Shown: positions 7,411 through 17,200 of the stretch, in pieces
Position numbering within the stretch: position 1 is the first letter of the stretch
How the letters are laid out: every line of letters begins with the position of its first letter
Assembly: GCF_028993635.1 (NCBI RefSeq)
Contig: NZ_CP118631.1
Span: 6,324,001-6,388,000 of the forward strand
Length of the DNA: 64,000 nt
Reading direction: 5' to 3'
Source: Mucilaginibacter sp. SJ
GTDB taxonomy: Bacteria; Bacteroidota; Bacteroidia; Sphingobacteriales; Sphingobacteriaceae
Made by a program: the position numbers and the translations under genes
The notes under the pieces: model-generated
What the model saw: the letters and a program-made list of their open reading frames with translations, nothing else
Databases searched by the model: none
What the model was told of the DNA's origin: nothing

Positions 7411-9237
7411 ATGAAAAAAATTATCATATCCTTTTTAACAGTTTTAAGCCTGAGCATAACAGGTTTTTGCCAGGTACCCAAACATACCTTTGCACTGGGC
7501 GATGAAGCTTTTCTGCTTGACGGGAAACCTTTCCAGATGATTTCAGGCGAAATGCATTATCCCCGTGTGCCGCGCGAGGCCTGGCGTGCCCGCATGAAAA
7601 TGGCGAAGGCAATGGGCTTAAATACCATTGGCACCTACGTTTTCTGGAACCTGCACGAGCCACAAAAAGGCAAATTTGATTTTAAAGGCAATAACGACGT
7701 TGCCGAATTTGTACGCATAGCCCAGCGGGAAGGCCTGTGGGTGATCCTTCGCCCAAGCCCATATGTGTGTGCTGAGTGGGAGTTTGGCGGATATCCTTAC
7801 TGGCTGCAAAATAAAAAAGGCCTTGAGGTACGCAGTAAAGAGGCGCAATACCTTAAAGAGTACGAAAACTATATTAAAGAGGTTGGCAAGCAATTGGCTC
7901 CGCTGCAGATAAATCACGGCGGTAATATATTGATGGTACAAATTGAAAATGAGTATGGCTCGTATGGGAGTGATAAAGAGTATTTGGACATTAATCAAAA
8001 ACTATTTAAAGAAGCCGGTTTTGACGGATTGCTGTACACCTGCGATCCTGCCCCTGATTTAGTAGCCGGTCACCTGCCGGGATTACTGCCGGCCGTTAAC
8101 GGCCTCGACAATCCTGCAAAAGTGAAAAAGATCATCAATGAAAATCATGATGGCAAAGGTCCGTATTATATTGCCGAGTGGTACCCGGCCTGGTTTGATT
8201 GGTGGGGAACTGCCCATCACACTATCCCTGCCGAACGCTATGCAGGCAGGCTTGATTCTGTATTGGCAGCGGGTATCTCTATTAATATGTACATGTTTCA
8301 TGGCGGTACTACCCGTGCGTTCATGAATGGTGCTAATTTTAAAGATACCTCGCCTTATGAACCGCAAACGAGCAGCTATGATTATGATGCACCGTTAGAT
8401 GAGGCGGGTAATGCTACCCCGAAATTTATGCAGTTCAGGCAGGTGATCCGGAAGCATTTGCCTGCCGGTATGCAATTGCCGGATGTGCCGGCAGCCAAAC
8501 CGGTAATCACAATTCCTGCTGTTAAACTAACACAATCGGTAAGTTTATTAAATACTCTGCCGGCTGTTAAAGAAAATCTAAGTCCGCTTACGTTTGAAGA
8601 CCTGCACCAGGACTATGGTTTTGTGCTGTACCGAACTATTTTAAACGGAAGCAAAAGTGGACAACTTAAACTCAAAGAGCTTAGGGATTACGCTGTGATC
8701 ATGATTAACGGTAAAAAAGTAGGCACGCTTGACCGTAGGCTTAATCAGGATAGCCTGTATCTAAAACTTCCGGCAGGTAAAGTAACGCTTGATATTTTGG
8801 TAGAAAACCTTGGCCGCATCAACTTTGGTAAGTATCTTTTGCAAAATAAAAAAGGGATCACCCAACAAGTGCTTTTAAACGGAAGGGAAGTGCAGCATTG
8901 GAAAATGTATTCGCTGCCCTTTTATGATTTAAGCACCGTGAAATTCTCTGCTGCGAAGCAAAATGCGCAATCGCCGGTGATCAGGAAAGGCGGATTTACG
9001 CTGGATAAAGTGGGCGATACTTACCTTGATATGAGCAACTGGGGTAAAGGTGTGGTTTGGGTAAATGGCCACAATCTTGGCAGATACTGGGGCGTTGGTC
9101 CGCAACAAACCTTATACCTGCCGGTTGAATGGTTAAAAAATGGATATAATGACGTTGAGGTTCTGGAATTGTTAAAGCCTGAACAAGATCAGTTATCCGG
9201 AATTGACAAACCGATATTGGACGTAGTAAAACCATAA
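7411..9237 (+). CDS. GH35 beta-galactosidase
   Basis: Exo-acting retaining beta-galactosidase of 608 residues with a signal peptide ending near FCQ (residue 21). The TIM barrel begins with FQMISGEMHYPRVPREAW (41-58), a hallmark of GH35. Acid/base Glu181 is in IENEYG and nucleophile Glu256 in YYIAEWYP. The C-terminal half has the beta-rich domains of the family, including GVVWVNGHNLGRYWGVGPQ near residue 547, typical of the last jelly-roll domain. It is the fourth enzyme of the gene run that starts after susD and would release terminal beta-galactose from galactan side chains in the periplasm. Nothing is missing or truncated. Substrate linkage cannot be told from sequence. Confidence 0.93.
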   Translation: MKKIIISFLTVLSLSITGFCQVPKHTFALGDEAFLLDGKPFQMISGEMHYPRVPREAWRARMKMAKAMGLNTIGTYVFWNLHEPQKGKFDFKGNNDVAEFVRIAQREGLWVILRPSPYVCAEWEFGGYPYWLQNKKGLEVRSKEAQYLKEYENYIKEVGKQLAPLQINHGGNILMVQIENEYGSYGSDKEYLDINQKLFKEAGFDGLLYTCDPAPDLVAGHLPGLLPAVNGLDNPAKVKKIINENHDGKGPYYIAEWYPAWFDWWGTAHHTIPAERYAGRLDSVLAAGISINMYMFHGGTTRAFMNGANFKDTSPYEPQTSSYDYDAPLDEAGNATPKFMQFRQVIRKHLPAGMQLPDVPAAKPVITIPAVKLTQSVSLLNTLPAVKENLSPLTFEDLHQDYGFVLYRTILNGSKSGQLKLKELRDYAVIMINGKKVGTLDRRLNQDSLYLKLPAGKVTLDILVENLGRINFGKYLLQNKKGITQQVLLNGREVQHWKMYSLPFYDLSTVKFSAAKQNAQSPVIRKGGFTLDKVGDTYLDMSNWGKGVVWVNGHNLGRYWGVGPQQTLYLPVEWLKNGYNDVEVLELLKPEQDQLSGIDKPILDVVKP

Positions 9238-9342
9238 AAAAGCTTAAAGCCGAAAGCTTAAGGCTCAAAGCCTTTTTATGTGTGTCGGAGAAATAAACTA
9301 ATAAAAGCTTTGAGCTTTTCGCTTTAAGCCTTAAGCTCTTTT
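9238..9342. repeat. Heptad-phased intergenic inverted repeat (AAAGCnn type)
   Basis: Directly after the GH35 stop are units AAGCTTA, AAGCCGA, AAGCTTA, AGGCTCA, AAGCCTT. After an unrelated centre of about 30 bases, the other strand reads AAGGCTT, AAAGCGA, AAAGCTC, AAAGCTT in the same 7-base phase. The arms can pair and the right arm ends with TCTTTT, so it may also act as a terminator before the mutarotase gene. It is the same kind of structure as the one before the DUF2264 gene but with AAAGC instead of AAGTC. Confidence 0.75.
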
Positions 9343-9364
9343 AATAATATAAATACTATTTACA

Positions 9365-9679
9365 ATGGCAAGAGTAGCGTTTAAAATGAAGCTTCATGAA
9401 GGGCAAACCGCCGAATACAAGGCGCGGCATGATGCCATCTGGCCCGAATTGAGCAGTTTGCTTAAAGATGTGGGGATCAGTAACTATTCTATTTTTTTAG
9501 ATGAGGATACACATTGGCTTTTTGGTGTGATGGAAGTTGAAGATCAGGAAGTCCTTGATCATTTGCCTGATAGCCCTATTATGAAAAAATGGTGGTTATA
9601 CATGGCCGATATCATGGATACTAATGCCGATCATTCGCCGGTGAGTATCCCTTTGGAAGAGGTTTTCTTTTTGCCGTAG
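9365..9679 (+). CDS. rhaM: L-rhamnose mutarotase
   Basis: Small cytoplasmic ferredoxin-like protein of 104 residues that interconverts the alpha and beta anomers of L-rhamnose. Tyr18 and His22 (in AEYKARHDAIWPEL) coincide in position with the catalytic Tyr18 and His22 known from the E. coli enzyme, and the KKWWLYMADIM segment at 74-84 is the conserved C-terminal tryptophan motif. It has no signal peptide. Its position at the end of the hydrolase run is the main clue that the glycan contains L-rhamnose. It is separated from GH35 by a heptad hairpin. No rhamnose isomerase or kinase is in the window, so those steps must be encoded elsewhere. Confidence 0.93.
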   Translation: MARVAFKMKLHEGQTAEYKARHDAIWPELSSLLKDVGISNYSIFLDEDTHWLFGVMEVEDQEVLDHLPDSPIMKKWWLYMADIMDTNADHSPVSIPLEEVFFLP

Positions 9680-9852
9680 ATACGAATATTGCTATTATTA
9701 AAATGGTTGTCATAAAGAGTGTGCTGCGGTAGGCGCCTTTGTGGTGGCCATTTTTGTTTTGTACGGATAGCATATGCCCGGCTTTTACCTTGCTGTATAC
9801 GTTGTATCTTAATTAAAACAATTATTTTTACGGATATAGTTAGTTTCATACC

Positions 9853-10662
9853 ATGGTTGAGATATTTCAGAATATCCGTAAAATATACAGGTTCAGCGCA
9901 CCTTGCGAAGAGCTGGCTAACTATATCGAATTTTATTCACAATCAGTTTTAGATTTATCTGCACAGTACGTAAAAAATGAATTTTCATCGGTGAAGATGT
10001 TCCCCAGTTGGACACCTACTTTTTATATCAACCTTGGTTCGCCCTATTATATTGATTTAAAGAATACCCGGTATCATGTAAGGGAGCAGCAAGATGTTTT
10101 AATATTGAGAAATGAGGACGTTACCAGGCATAAACTATCTGCCGATAATATATTCACGGTTAAATTTAATCCGGGCGGTTTAGAGGCTGTTTTAGGTCTA
10201 AATCAAGTCCCGGTTATTGACAAGATCATTAACCTTAATCAAATTTTGCCCTGGCAATTACTTCAAAATGTAAAACAGCCTGTAAGTTTCGAGGAGCGTG
10301 TAATCATTGTTGAATCATTTTTGTTAGAGAAGCTCATTAAACAGGTAAGCCAGGATCATTATGTTAAAATTGTTAACGACAGCATTGGCGAATATCAGGC
10401 TACTGGCATGCAGTTGAATACATCAAAAGTTGCTGAGAGGCTGTTCATTACTTCTAAAACTATCAATCGGTATTTCAACAGGGTGATTGGCACCCCGCCT
10501 AAAAATTACTTCTCAATTGTGCGGAGCAGAAATGCATTAACAGCATTTGTAAATGACAGGGAAAACTTTGTTCCGATAGATTATGGATATTATGATTTAA
10601 GCCATTTTCATAAGGACGTCATGAACCTTACCGGGCAAAGGATAACGAAGCATCAATTTTAA
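9853..10662 (+). CDS. AraC-type transcriptional regulator
   Basis: Cytoplasmic protein of 269 residues. The N-terminal 160 residues have the pattern of the DUF6597-like ligand-binding part (EELANYIEFYSQS at the start, then MFPSWTPTFYINLGSPY and VKFNPGGLEAVLGL), common in Bacteroidetes AraC proteins. The C-terminal part (about 190-265) carries the double helix-turn-helix: KVAERLFITSKTINRYFNRVIGTPPKNYF is the first unit and DYGYYDLSHFHKDVMNLTGQ the second. It lies between the glycan locus and an S33-type hydrolase with the same orientation; the hydrolase is the closest downstream candidate target (64 bases). Whether it governs the glycan locus cannot be told. No operator was recognised. Confidence 0.88.
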   Translation: MVEIFQNIRKIYRFSAPCEELANYIEFYSQSVLDLSAQYVKNEFSSVKMFPSWTPTFYINLGSPYYIDLKNTRYHVREQQDVLILRNEDVTRHKLSADNIFTVKFNPGGLEAVLGLNQVPVIDKIINLNQILPWQLLQNVKQPVSFEERVIIVESFLLEKLIKQVSQDHYVKIVNDSIGEYQATGMQLNTSKVAERLFITSKTINRYFNRVIGTPPKNYFSIVRSRNALTAFVNDRENFVPIDYGYYDLSHFHKDVMNLTGQRITKHQF

Positions 10663-10726
10663 TTTGTCCGTTTTTTACTTTCAACGGGTAAGGCAGATCG
10701 CTTTCTTTGTAAGCTAAACAACGGTC

Positions 10727-12166
10727 ATGAAAACATTCCTTATCATATTATTTGGCGCTACTTTTCTTATTCAAAAAGCTTATAGCCAGAAATACAAACC
10801 GGTATTAGAGTCTTACCCCGGGTTGGTTAAGGCAGACCCAAGGCTTGTTTTAAGAACAGGTTACCTTGTTGTACCGGAAAATAGAAGTAAACCAGCAGGG
10901 CGCAAAGTGAAGATCCCGTTTTTATTTGTACGCAGGCCGGACCAGGACCCGCGTAAAAACATCTCGCTTTACACAACAGGCGGGCCGGGCTATAGCACCA
11001 CGCTTAATATCGATAGCATAAGCTATAACTCAGGCTGGTTAGCCTATGGCGGTTTTATCGCCTTTGATCAACGCGGAACAAAGCGGGCGCAGCCATGCTT
11101 GGATTGCATGGAAGTAACAACGGCCATTAAACGCAGTTACAGGGAAGGGAAAAATAAAGATAGCCTCGTATCTCAGGCCGTTACACAATGCCGAAACAGG
11201 TTTACAAAACAGGGTGTCGACTTATCAGCCTATAATACTATTGAAAGCGCAGAGGATATAAATGACTTAAGGTTAGCCTTAAATGTTGATTCGCTTAACC
11301 TGATTGGTATATCCTATAGTGGCGGCCTGATGCTGACCATGGCGCGAAACCATCCTGAGGGCGTTCGGGCGTTGCTTTTGAATTCACCGCTCCCCGGTTA
11401 CGTAAATTTTGAAGAACACGCTTTGTTTAATATTAATGAAGCGCTTGAGCAGGTATTTCATAATTGCGAAACGGATTCCTCTGCCACGAAATATAAAAAT
11501 TTAAGAACGAAGTTCCATCAATACTTCAGCGCTATCAACGGGAAGAAATATACCATAGCTTATCAGGAAAAAGGAAGCAATCAAGCTAATAGTCTCACTT
11601 ATACAAAAAACGAACTACTCGATGCAATAATAGGCCGGATGAACTCCCGGCAGGTTAGCACGGTGCCTGCGGTAATGATTGATTTAATTGAAGGCCGTCA
11701 TGATAAATATGTACAGGAGGTGTTTGATGGCTATTTCGCGGGTAATTCAAGCGTATCACTGGGTATGAGGTATTCTGTTTATTGCTCAGAACAAATTTCA
11801 TACGATGATCCTACATTGGAAGCACAACAACATTTGGTATTGCCGTGGTTGGCTGGGTATCCGTTTAATAATGTAAATCATGCTATATGCAATTGTTGGA
11901 AGGTGAAGGCTGAACCTGCTATAGCAAAGCAGCCTGTTTATTCTACAGTACCGGCATTAATTTCGGCAGGTGACGTCGACCCCGATTGCAGGCCGTTTTA
12001 TAACAGGTTGATAAAACGGTATATGCCTAATAGCCAATTATTGATCATTCATAATAGAGGGCATGCTCCGGGTTTTAGCGTAGACGGGACTGATTATGTG
12101 AAACTTTTTTTTGAAAATCCTTATAGAAAACTCACATCTCAATCAAAAAATTTGATCATAGAATAG
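10727..12166 (+). CDS. Secreted alpha/beta hydrolase, S33 / TAP-like peptidase family
   Basis: A signal peptide (KTFLIILFGATFLIQKAYSQ) precedes an alpha/beta hydrolase domain of 450 residues. TTGGPGYS near residues 83-90 forms the oxyanion-hole HGGPG-type motif. The nucleophile elbow is GISYS (Ser196), with Ser in place of the usual last Gly. AGDVDPDCRP near residue 415 supplies the acid Asp, and NRGHAPGF near 445 the His. The order and the late lid-then-Asp-His region match proline iminopeptidase and tripeptidyl aminopeptidase relatives. The natural substrate is unknown; an aminopeptidase or ester hydrolase in the periplasm is likely. It is flanked by the AraC regulator upstream and an ECF sigma gene downstream. 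Confidence 0.8.
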   Translation: MKTFLIILFGATFLIQKAYSQKYKPVLESYPGLVKADPRLVLRTGYLVVPENRSKPAGRKVKIPFLFVRRPDQDPRKNISLYTTGGPGYSTTLNIDSISYNSGWLAYGGFIAFDQRGTKRAQPCLDCMEVTTAIKRSYREGKNKDSLVSQAVTQCRNRFTKQGVDLSAYNTIESAEDINDLRLALNVDSLNLIGISYSGGLMLTMARNHPEGVRALLLNSPLPGYVNFEEHALFNINEALEQVFHNCETDSSATKYKNLRTKFHQYFSAINGKKYTIAYQEKGSNQANSLTYTKNELLDAIIGRMNSRQVSTVPAVMIDLIEGRHDKYVQEVFDGYFAGNSSVSLGMRYSVYCSEQISYDDPTLEAQQHLVLPWLAGYPFNNVNHAICNCWKVKAEPAIAKQPVYSTVPALISAGDVDPDCRPFYNRLIKRYMPNSQLLIIHNRGHAPGFSVDGTDYVKLFFENPYRKLTSQSKNLIIE

Positions 12167-12220
12167 GTGAACACTTTTCGACTGCTTTATGATCGATAAA
12201 GGTTTTCTGGTTTCTTAACA

Positions 12221-12248
12221 TTAGCCTAACATGGCAACCTTACATTTG
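12221..12248 (+). promoter_or_regulatory. Possible Bacteroidetes-type promoter of the sigma gene
   Basis: TACATTTG fits the Bacteroidetes -7 consensus TAnnTTTG exactly, and lies 20 bases before the sigma-factor ATG. A weak -33 candidate, TTAG instead of TTTG, begins 20 bases upstream of it. The -7 match is good and the -33 match is poor. Confidence 0.3.
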
Positions 12249-12268
12249 AGCCAAAACAACTCTTTGGC

Positions 12269-12835
12269 ATGTATCCTGCACTTACTGATGAAGCGTTGAT
12301 GGGGCTTATACAGCAAAGTAATCCCGTTGCCCTTGAAACTCTTTTTAATCGTTATTACAAAACTCTATGCCAGTTGTGCACGGTGTACACTAAGGATTAT
12401 ACTGTTGCCGAAGAAATTACTGCCAACCTTTTCATTAAACTTTGGGATAACCGCGATACTGCCATCCTTAATGTAAAAAGTTACCTGTTTGTAGCCGCCA
12501 AAAACCTCTCCTTAAATCATATCCAAAAAAAGAAAGACCCGGTACATTCCATCGAAGATATCGACCTTCAGGGCCATGTGTTAAAGGATAGGGATAATCC
12601 GTTCAAAATCCTTTCGGGCCGCGAATCGTACAATAAAATTTTAAGCCTGATTGATACATTGCCGGCCAGCCAAAGGCAGGTGCTGCTCATGAGCCGTATC
12701 GATAATCTCGACAAAAACGAGATTGCCAGAGTTTTGGGTATTTCGGTACGGACGGTTGAAACCACACTTTACCAGTCTATAAAAAAACTCCGCCAGCTGT
12801 TAAAAGGGCAGCACAATTTTACTTCCGAGGGTTAA
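12269..12835 (+). CDS. ECF-type RNA polymerase sigma factor (FecI/SigW-like)
   Basis: Sigma factor of 188 residues with only regions 2 and 4. Region 2 (about 20-90) includes LETLFNRYYKTLCQLC, the AEEITANLFIKLWDNR core-binding segment and VKSYLFVAAKNLSLNHIQKK. Region 4 (about 120-180) has IDTLPASQRQVLLMSRIDNL followed by the helix-turn-helix KNEIARVLGISVRTVETTL. A FecR-type membrane anti-sigma gene lies 300 bases downstream and the SusC behind it has an STN signalling domain, so this factor probably activates the downstream SusC-to-phosphodiesterase genes when substrate binds the receptor. The spacer before fecR holds a palindromic intergenic repeat. Confidence 0.93.
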   Translation: MYPALTDEALMGLIQQSNPVALETLFNRYYKTLCQLCTVYTKDYTVAEEITANLFIKLWDNRDTAILNVKSYLFVAAKNLSLNHIQKKKDPVHSIEDIDLQGHVLKDRDNPFKILSGRESYNKILSLIDTLPASQRQVLLMSRIDNLDKNEIARVLGISVRTVETTLYQSIKKLRQLLKGQHNFTSEG

Positions 12836-12855
12836 TGTGAGAGGCTGTTTAAAAA

Positions 12856-13010
12856 AATGTCATTTCGACGAACAGGAGGGATTGTGCTGCCGGAGTGAGG
12901 AGAAATCTTTTACGCCCGGTTATGAACTCTGCAAAATTGTCGTTTCTGACGCAGAAGATTTCTCTTTCGCCCGGATACTCGGCCCCCGCTGCTCTATCGA
13001 AATGACAATT
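12856..13010. repeat. Intergenic palindromic element (TGTCATTTCGA family)
   Basis: The left end TGTCATTTCGA and right end TCGAAATGACA are inverted copies, and an inner pair (GAGAAATCTT and AAGATTTCTC) extends the dyad. Similar TCATTTCGA/AGAAATCT palindromes are scattered in many Sphingobacteriaceae genomes. A 63-codon open frame across it has no protein features and is a by-product of the repeat. It fills most of the 300-base gap between the sigma factor and its FecR partner. Confidence 0.75.
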
Positions 13011-13089
13011 TTTATTAATCGGGCCTAATTTTTCTTAACCGAACTTATATGATGTTTAATGATTTCTTAATGTAAACTTAACTTTTTTC

Positions 13090-13108
13090 GCTACGTATCG
13101 GCTACGTA
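13090..13108 (+). promoter_or_regulatory. Direct repeat GCTACGTA x2 upstream of fecR
   Basis: GCTACGTA occurs twice with an 11-base period, about one helical turn, ending 30 bases before the fecR start. Each copy contains the palindrome TACGTA. It could be a binding site or part of a sigma-factor-dependent promoter; there is no further evidence. Confidence 0.3.
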
Positions 13109-13138
13109 AAATCAGTCTTTATTGCAGAGACAGATTTA

Positions 13139-14155
13139 ATGGAAGATAATAGCTACCGCTTAATAGTTGAATATTTTGAAAAAACCATCAGTGATGATGG
13201 CTTAACACAGTTACAGGAGTGGATTGAGGAGAGCCCCGAAAACCTTGCCCAGTTTAGTGAAACCATCCAGATCCTGGAAGCATCCAAAGCATACTTTAAA
13301 CAGCCGGAAAATGCCGAAAGTACCTGGGTTAAGATCAATGCTCATATAACCCAGCCTCAAACACCTGTAATTAAACGCACTCTTAAATTCAACTGGATAA
13401 CTTGTGCTGCTGCCTGCCTGCTTATTTGTACTACAGGTTGGTTTGGATATAGGTATTTCAAACAATCGCCAGTTTTGGTTTATGAAGAAATCAGCAATGC
13501 CGATGGTAAGCGTTCTAAAATACAATTGCCCGATAGTTCGATAGTTTATCTTGGTGGCGGCAGTAAACTCAAATACGTCAAAAACTTTAGCGGTGAAAAA
13601 CGCAACGTAACGCTTGATGGTGAAGCCTTTTTTGATGTGGTTCATCAGGCTAAGCCTTTTGTAGTTAAAAGCGGAGATATCACCACTGTTGTATTGGGTA
13701 CTTCATTTAATATAAAAGCCTACCTGGCTGATCATAAGGTAGCTGTAACTGTGCAAAGCGGTAAAGTAGGGGTAATGGCCAATGTGCAGGGAAAACCTCA
13801 AATGGTTAAATACCTGGTGAAGAACGAGGAGATCAGCATCAATACTCAAAATGGTATTTACACTTTTAATAATACAGATGCATCGTCGGTAACTTCGTGG
13901 ATCAACAACGAATTTGTTTTCTATAATACAACTTACAAGGAGATAGCTACTTCGCTTGAGCATCATTACGGCGTTAAGATCAGGTTTACAGAACAGGATT
14001 TGGGCAACGTAAGGCTTACAGCCAAATTAAGAGGGATGACATTGACAGATGCCATGGAAACGCTCAGCGCACTATCAGGATTGGGCTATACGCAAAAAGG
14101 CGATCAGCTATTTATTTCAAACAACAATCAAAAAGGAGGAAGTATAATGAAATAG
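13139..14155 (+). CDS. FecR-family anti-sigma factor
   Basis: Inner-membrane regulator of 338 residues that holds its sigma factor inactive until contacted by the signalling domain of an outer-membrane receptor. The cytoplasmic N-terminus (1-80) has the anti-sigma pattern DGLTQLQEWIEESPENLAQF. One transmembrane helix lies at about 85-107 (FNWITCAAACLLICTTGWFGYRYF). The periplasmic FecR domain (about 115-220) shows KIQLPDSSIVYLGGGSKLKY and ITTVVLGTSFNIKAY, and the C-terminal DUF4974 domain (about 255-330) ends GLGYTQKGDQLFISNN. The STN-containing SusC begins 110 bases downstream and is the expected partner. Confidence 0.93.
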   Translation: MEDNSYRLIVEYFEKTISDDGLTQLQEWIEESPENLAQFSETIQILEASKAYFKQPENAESTWVKINAHITQPQTPVIKRTLKFNWITCAAACLLICTTGWFGYRYFKQSPVLVYEEISNADGKRSKIQLPDSSIVYLGGGSKLKYVKNFSGEKRNVTLDGEAFFDVVHQAKPFVVKSGDITTVVLGTSFNIKAYLADHKVAVTVQSGKVGVMANVQGKPQMVKYLVKNEEISINTQNGIYTFNNTDASSVTSWINNEFVFYNTTYKEIATSLEHHYGVKIRFTEQDLGNVRLTAKLRGMTLTDAMETLSALSGLGYTQKGDQLFISNNNQKGGSIMK

Positions 14156-14265
14156 TATTTACCCGGCTATTGGTAAAAGCCCGGACGTTGCTGGTAACAA
14201 CCCCAGGCTTCAGAATTTTGACAATTTAAACTCACGGTTAGACAAGTATAAATTAAAGTAAATAT

Positions 14266-17200
14266 ATGAAAAAGTTATGGTTATTAACCATGCTGTTCTT
14301 TTTACAATTGCCTTTCGGCGGCATAAACGCTAAGGCTCAAACAGTAATAAACAAAAGGATCACGTTTGGTGCCGAGGGTATCATGCTTAAAGATGCCTTT
14401 CAGCAAATTGAAAAATCAGGCGATATCTCTATTAGCTATAACAATAGCCTGCTTGATGATAAACGCAAAGTACACATAACAAAAGCAGAGCGCTCATTAG
14501 GCGAAACACTCGACCTGCTTTTAAAAGGAACTACCTGCACTTACAGGGTGGCAGGTGAACGTAATATCCTCGTCATTGCAAAAACACAGGATAGGGGTAG
14601 TATTAAAGGGAAAGTGGTTGATGAAAAATCAGAACCACTTCCCGGTGCTACTGTAAAAGTTCCGGGGACCGGGGCTACAGCTATCAGCGGTGTTGACGGT
14701 TCATACACGTTAAATATTGTGCCGGGTACTTATACGGTTGAGGCAAGCTTTATCTCGTACGAAACAAAAAGGATTCAGAATGTAAGTGTTAGCTCAAATG
14801 CAAACACTGTTTTAAATATCACGCTTAGTCCGGCCGATAATAAGCTTAACGAGGTTGTAGTAACAGCCCTTGGTATTAAAAGGGAAGATAAAAGTTTGGG
14901 TTATTCTGCGCCGGTTATTAAAGGTGATCAGCTAACCGGCGCCCTTTCAGGTAACTGGACTGACGCGTTATCTGGTAAAGTAGCAGGTTTAAACCTCATC
15001 CGTTCAAACAGCGGTCCGGCAGGATCAAATAAAATCATTCTTCGCGGTGAAAACAACCTTACAGGCGATAACGAAGCTTTGATAGTGGTTGACGGTGTGG
15101 TAATTAACCAGGGTAGCGGCAGGCGTACAAGCAACTCCGGCGAATCGGCCTATGGCACCAGCAGCGATAACATGCCTGCCGATTATGGCAGCAACCTGAA
15201 CGATATCAACCCGGAAGATATTGAAACGGTAACCGTGTTAAAAGGCCCGGGCGCGGCAGCACTTTATGGTCAGCGTGGTGCTAACGGTGCCATTATTATT
15301 ACCACAAAATCGGGTAAAAAACATAGTGGTTTAGGTATCACTTTTAATTCAAATGCCAGCCTTGAAAGTGTAAACCGCTGGCCCGACCTGCAGTACGAAT
15401 ACGGGCAAGGGACGGCAGGTTCGCGTTATTATTCGTTCGGCGCGGGGCCGGATGGTGCAAGCACAAGCGCAACAAGTTCGGCTTACGGCCCTAAGTTTGA
15501 TGGCCAGCTTTTTTACCAGCTTGATCCGGTTACTCAAAAGCAAAGTACAACACGTACGCCATGGGTGCCATATAAAAACCAGATCCGTGATTTTTTTGAT
15601 GTTGGCCAAACTTTTACCAACTCGGTAAGTGTCGACGGCGGTAGTGATAAAACAACAGCGCGTTTTTCGGCCACTAATGTTACTAATCACTGGATAACGC
15701 CTAACACTGGTTATACCCGTAACAGCATCGCTTTATCGGTTAACTCAAAGATCAATGATAAGTTAACCATCAACGCAAAAGTAAATTACAACAACAAAAA
15801 CAGTGACAACTTACCGGGCGCAGGCTACGGTAACCAATCGTTGATGTACTGGTTTATATTCTGGCAGCCCAATGCCAATTTAAACTGGTTGAAGAACTAC
15901 TGGAAAAACGGACAGGATGGTAAGGCTATATTTTATCCTTTCAGCTCGTTTCCTGAAAACCCTTACGCGGTATCATACGAGTTTATCAATAAATCAAACC
16001 GCAACTCAGTTACCGGAAACGTTGAGGCGCTTTACAATGTAACAAAAGAGTTTAGCGTACAGGTTCGTGCTACTTTAGATATGGGTTATGAGCAGCGTGC
16101 ACAACAACGTCCGTATGATGCCGGTACCAAATATCCAAAAGGTTCGTATCGCACCCAAAACATATATTCAGAAGAGCAGGGCGCCGATTTCCTGTTGAAA
16201 TACAACAAGAAAATAACGCACGATGTTAACATTACCGCTACAGCCGGTGGCAGCATGCTCCGCAATAATTATAACCGCGATGAGGTACGTGCCGATTCAC
16301 TGGTGTATCCCGGTGTATATTCAATGGCGAACAATGCTGGTCCGCTGGTTACGTTGCCTTATAAATCAAAATATGCTATCAACAGCTTTTACGGCTTGTT
16401 ATCGACATCTTTTAAAGATTATTTGTATATGGATTTAACAGCCCGTCAGGACTGGATCAGTACACTGGCTACTGCGAACCGTACCGATCAGGTTGGTTTC
16501 TTCTATCCATCGGCAAGCATGAGCTTTTTGCCATCAGAAGCTTTCAAACTGCCTAAATTTATTGACTATGCAAAAGTGAGGGCATCGCTTGCAGGTGTTG
16601 GTAGTGGTACAACAAACCCTTATCAAACCTCATTTAATTATGTATCGGCGGGTAGCACTTATGCAGGTGGTTTGCAAAATCCGCGTACACTATCAAACCC
16701 CGATTTAAAACCACTGCGCACTACCACACTTGAAGTTGGTGCCGAAGCAAGGATGTTCAGCAATCGATTAGGTTTTGATATCGCTTTATATACTGGTAAT
16801 ACCAAAAATCAGATCCTTAGCCGCACTGTGGATCAATCGTCAGGTTATAACCAAGCCGTTATCAACGTAGGTAAGGTAAATAATAAAGGCATCGAGATTT
16901 CATTGAACGGAACGCCTATACGCAAAGCCAACGTGTTTAGCTGGAATGTTACCGCAACATTCAGCGCTAATAAAAACACTATTGAACAGCTTGCCGATAG
17001 TGCTGTTGTGTTACGCAATGGCCCAACCGGCGGCGGCCAGATTGTTGCCCGTGTAGGTGGCAGCATGGGCGATATGTACGGTCGCGGCTATTTACGCTCG
17101 CCCGATGGGCAGATCGTTTACGATGCTTCAACAGGCTTCGCCAAACTATCAGATGATCTGGTTTATTTGGGCAACACCATCCCTAAATGGAAGGCAAGCA

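Noticed and set aside
12837..13028. 63-codon open frame after the sigma factor
   Set aside because: It reads through a palindromic intergenic repeat (TGTCATTTCGA ... TCGAAATGACA) and has no protein family features.
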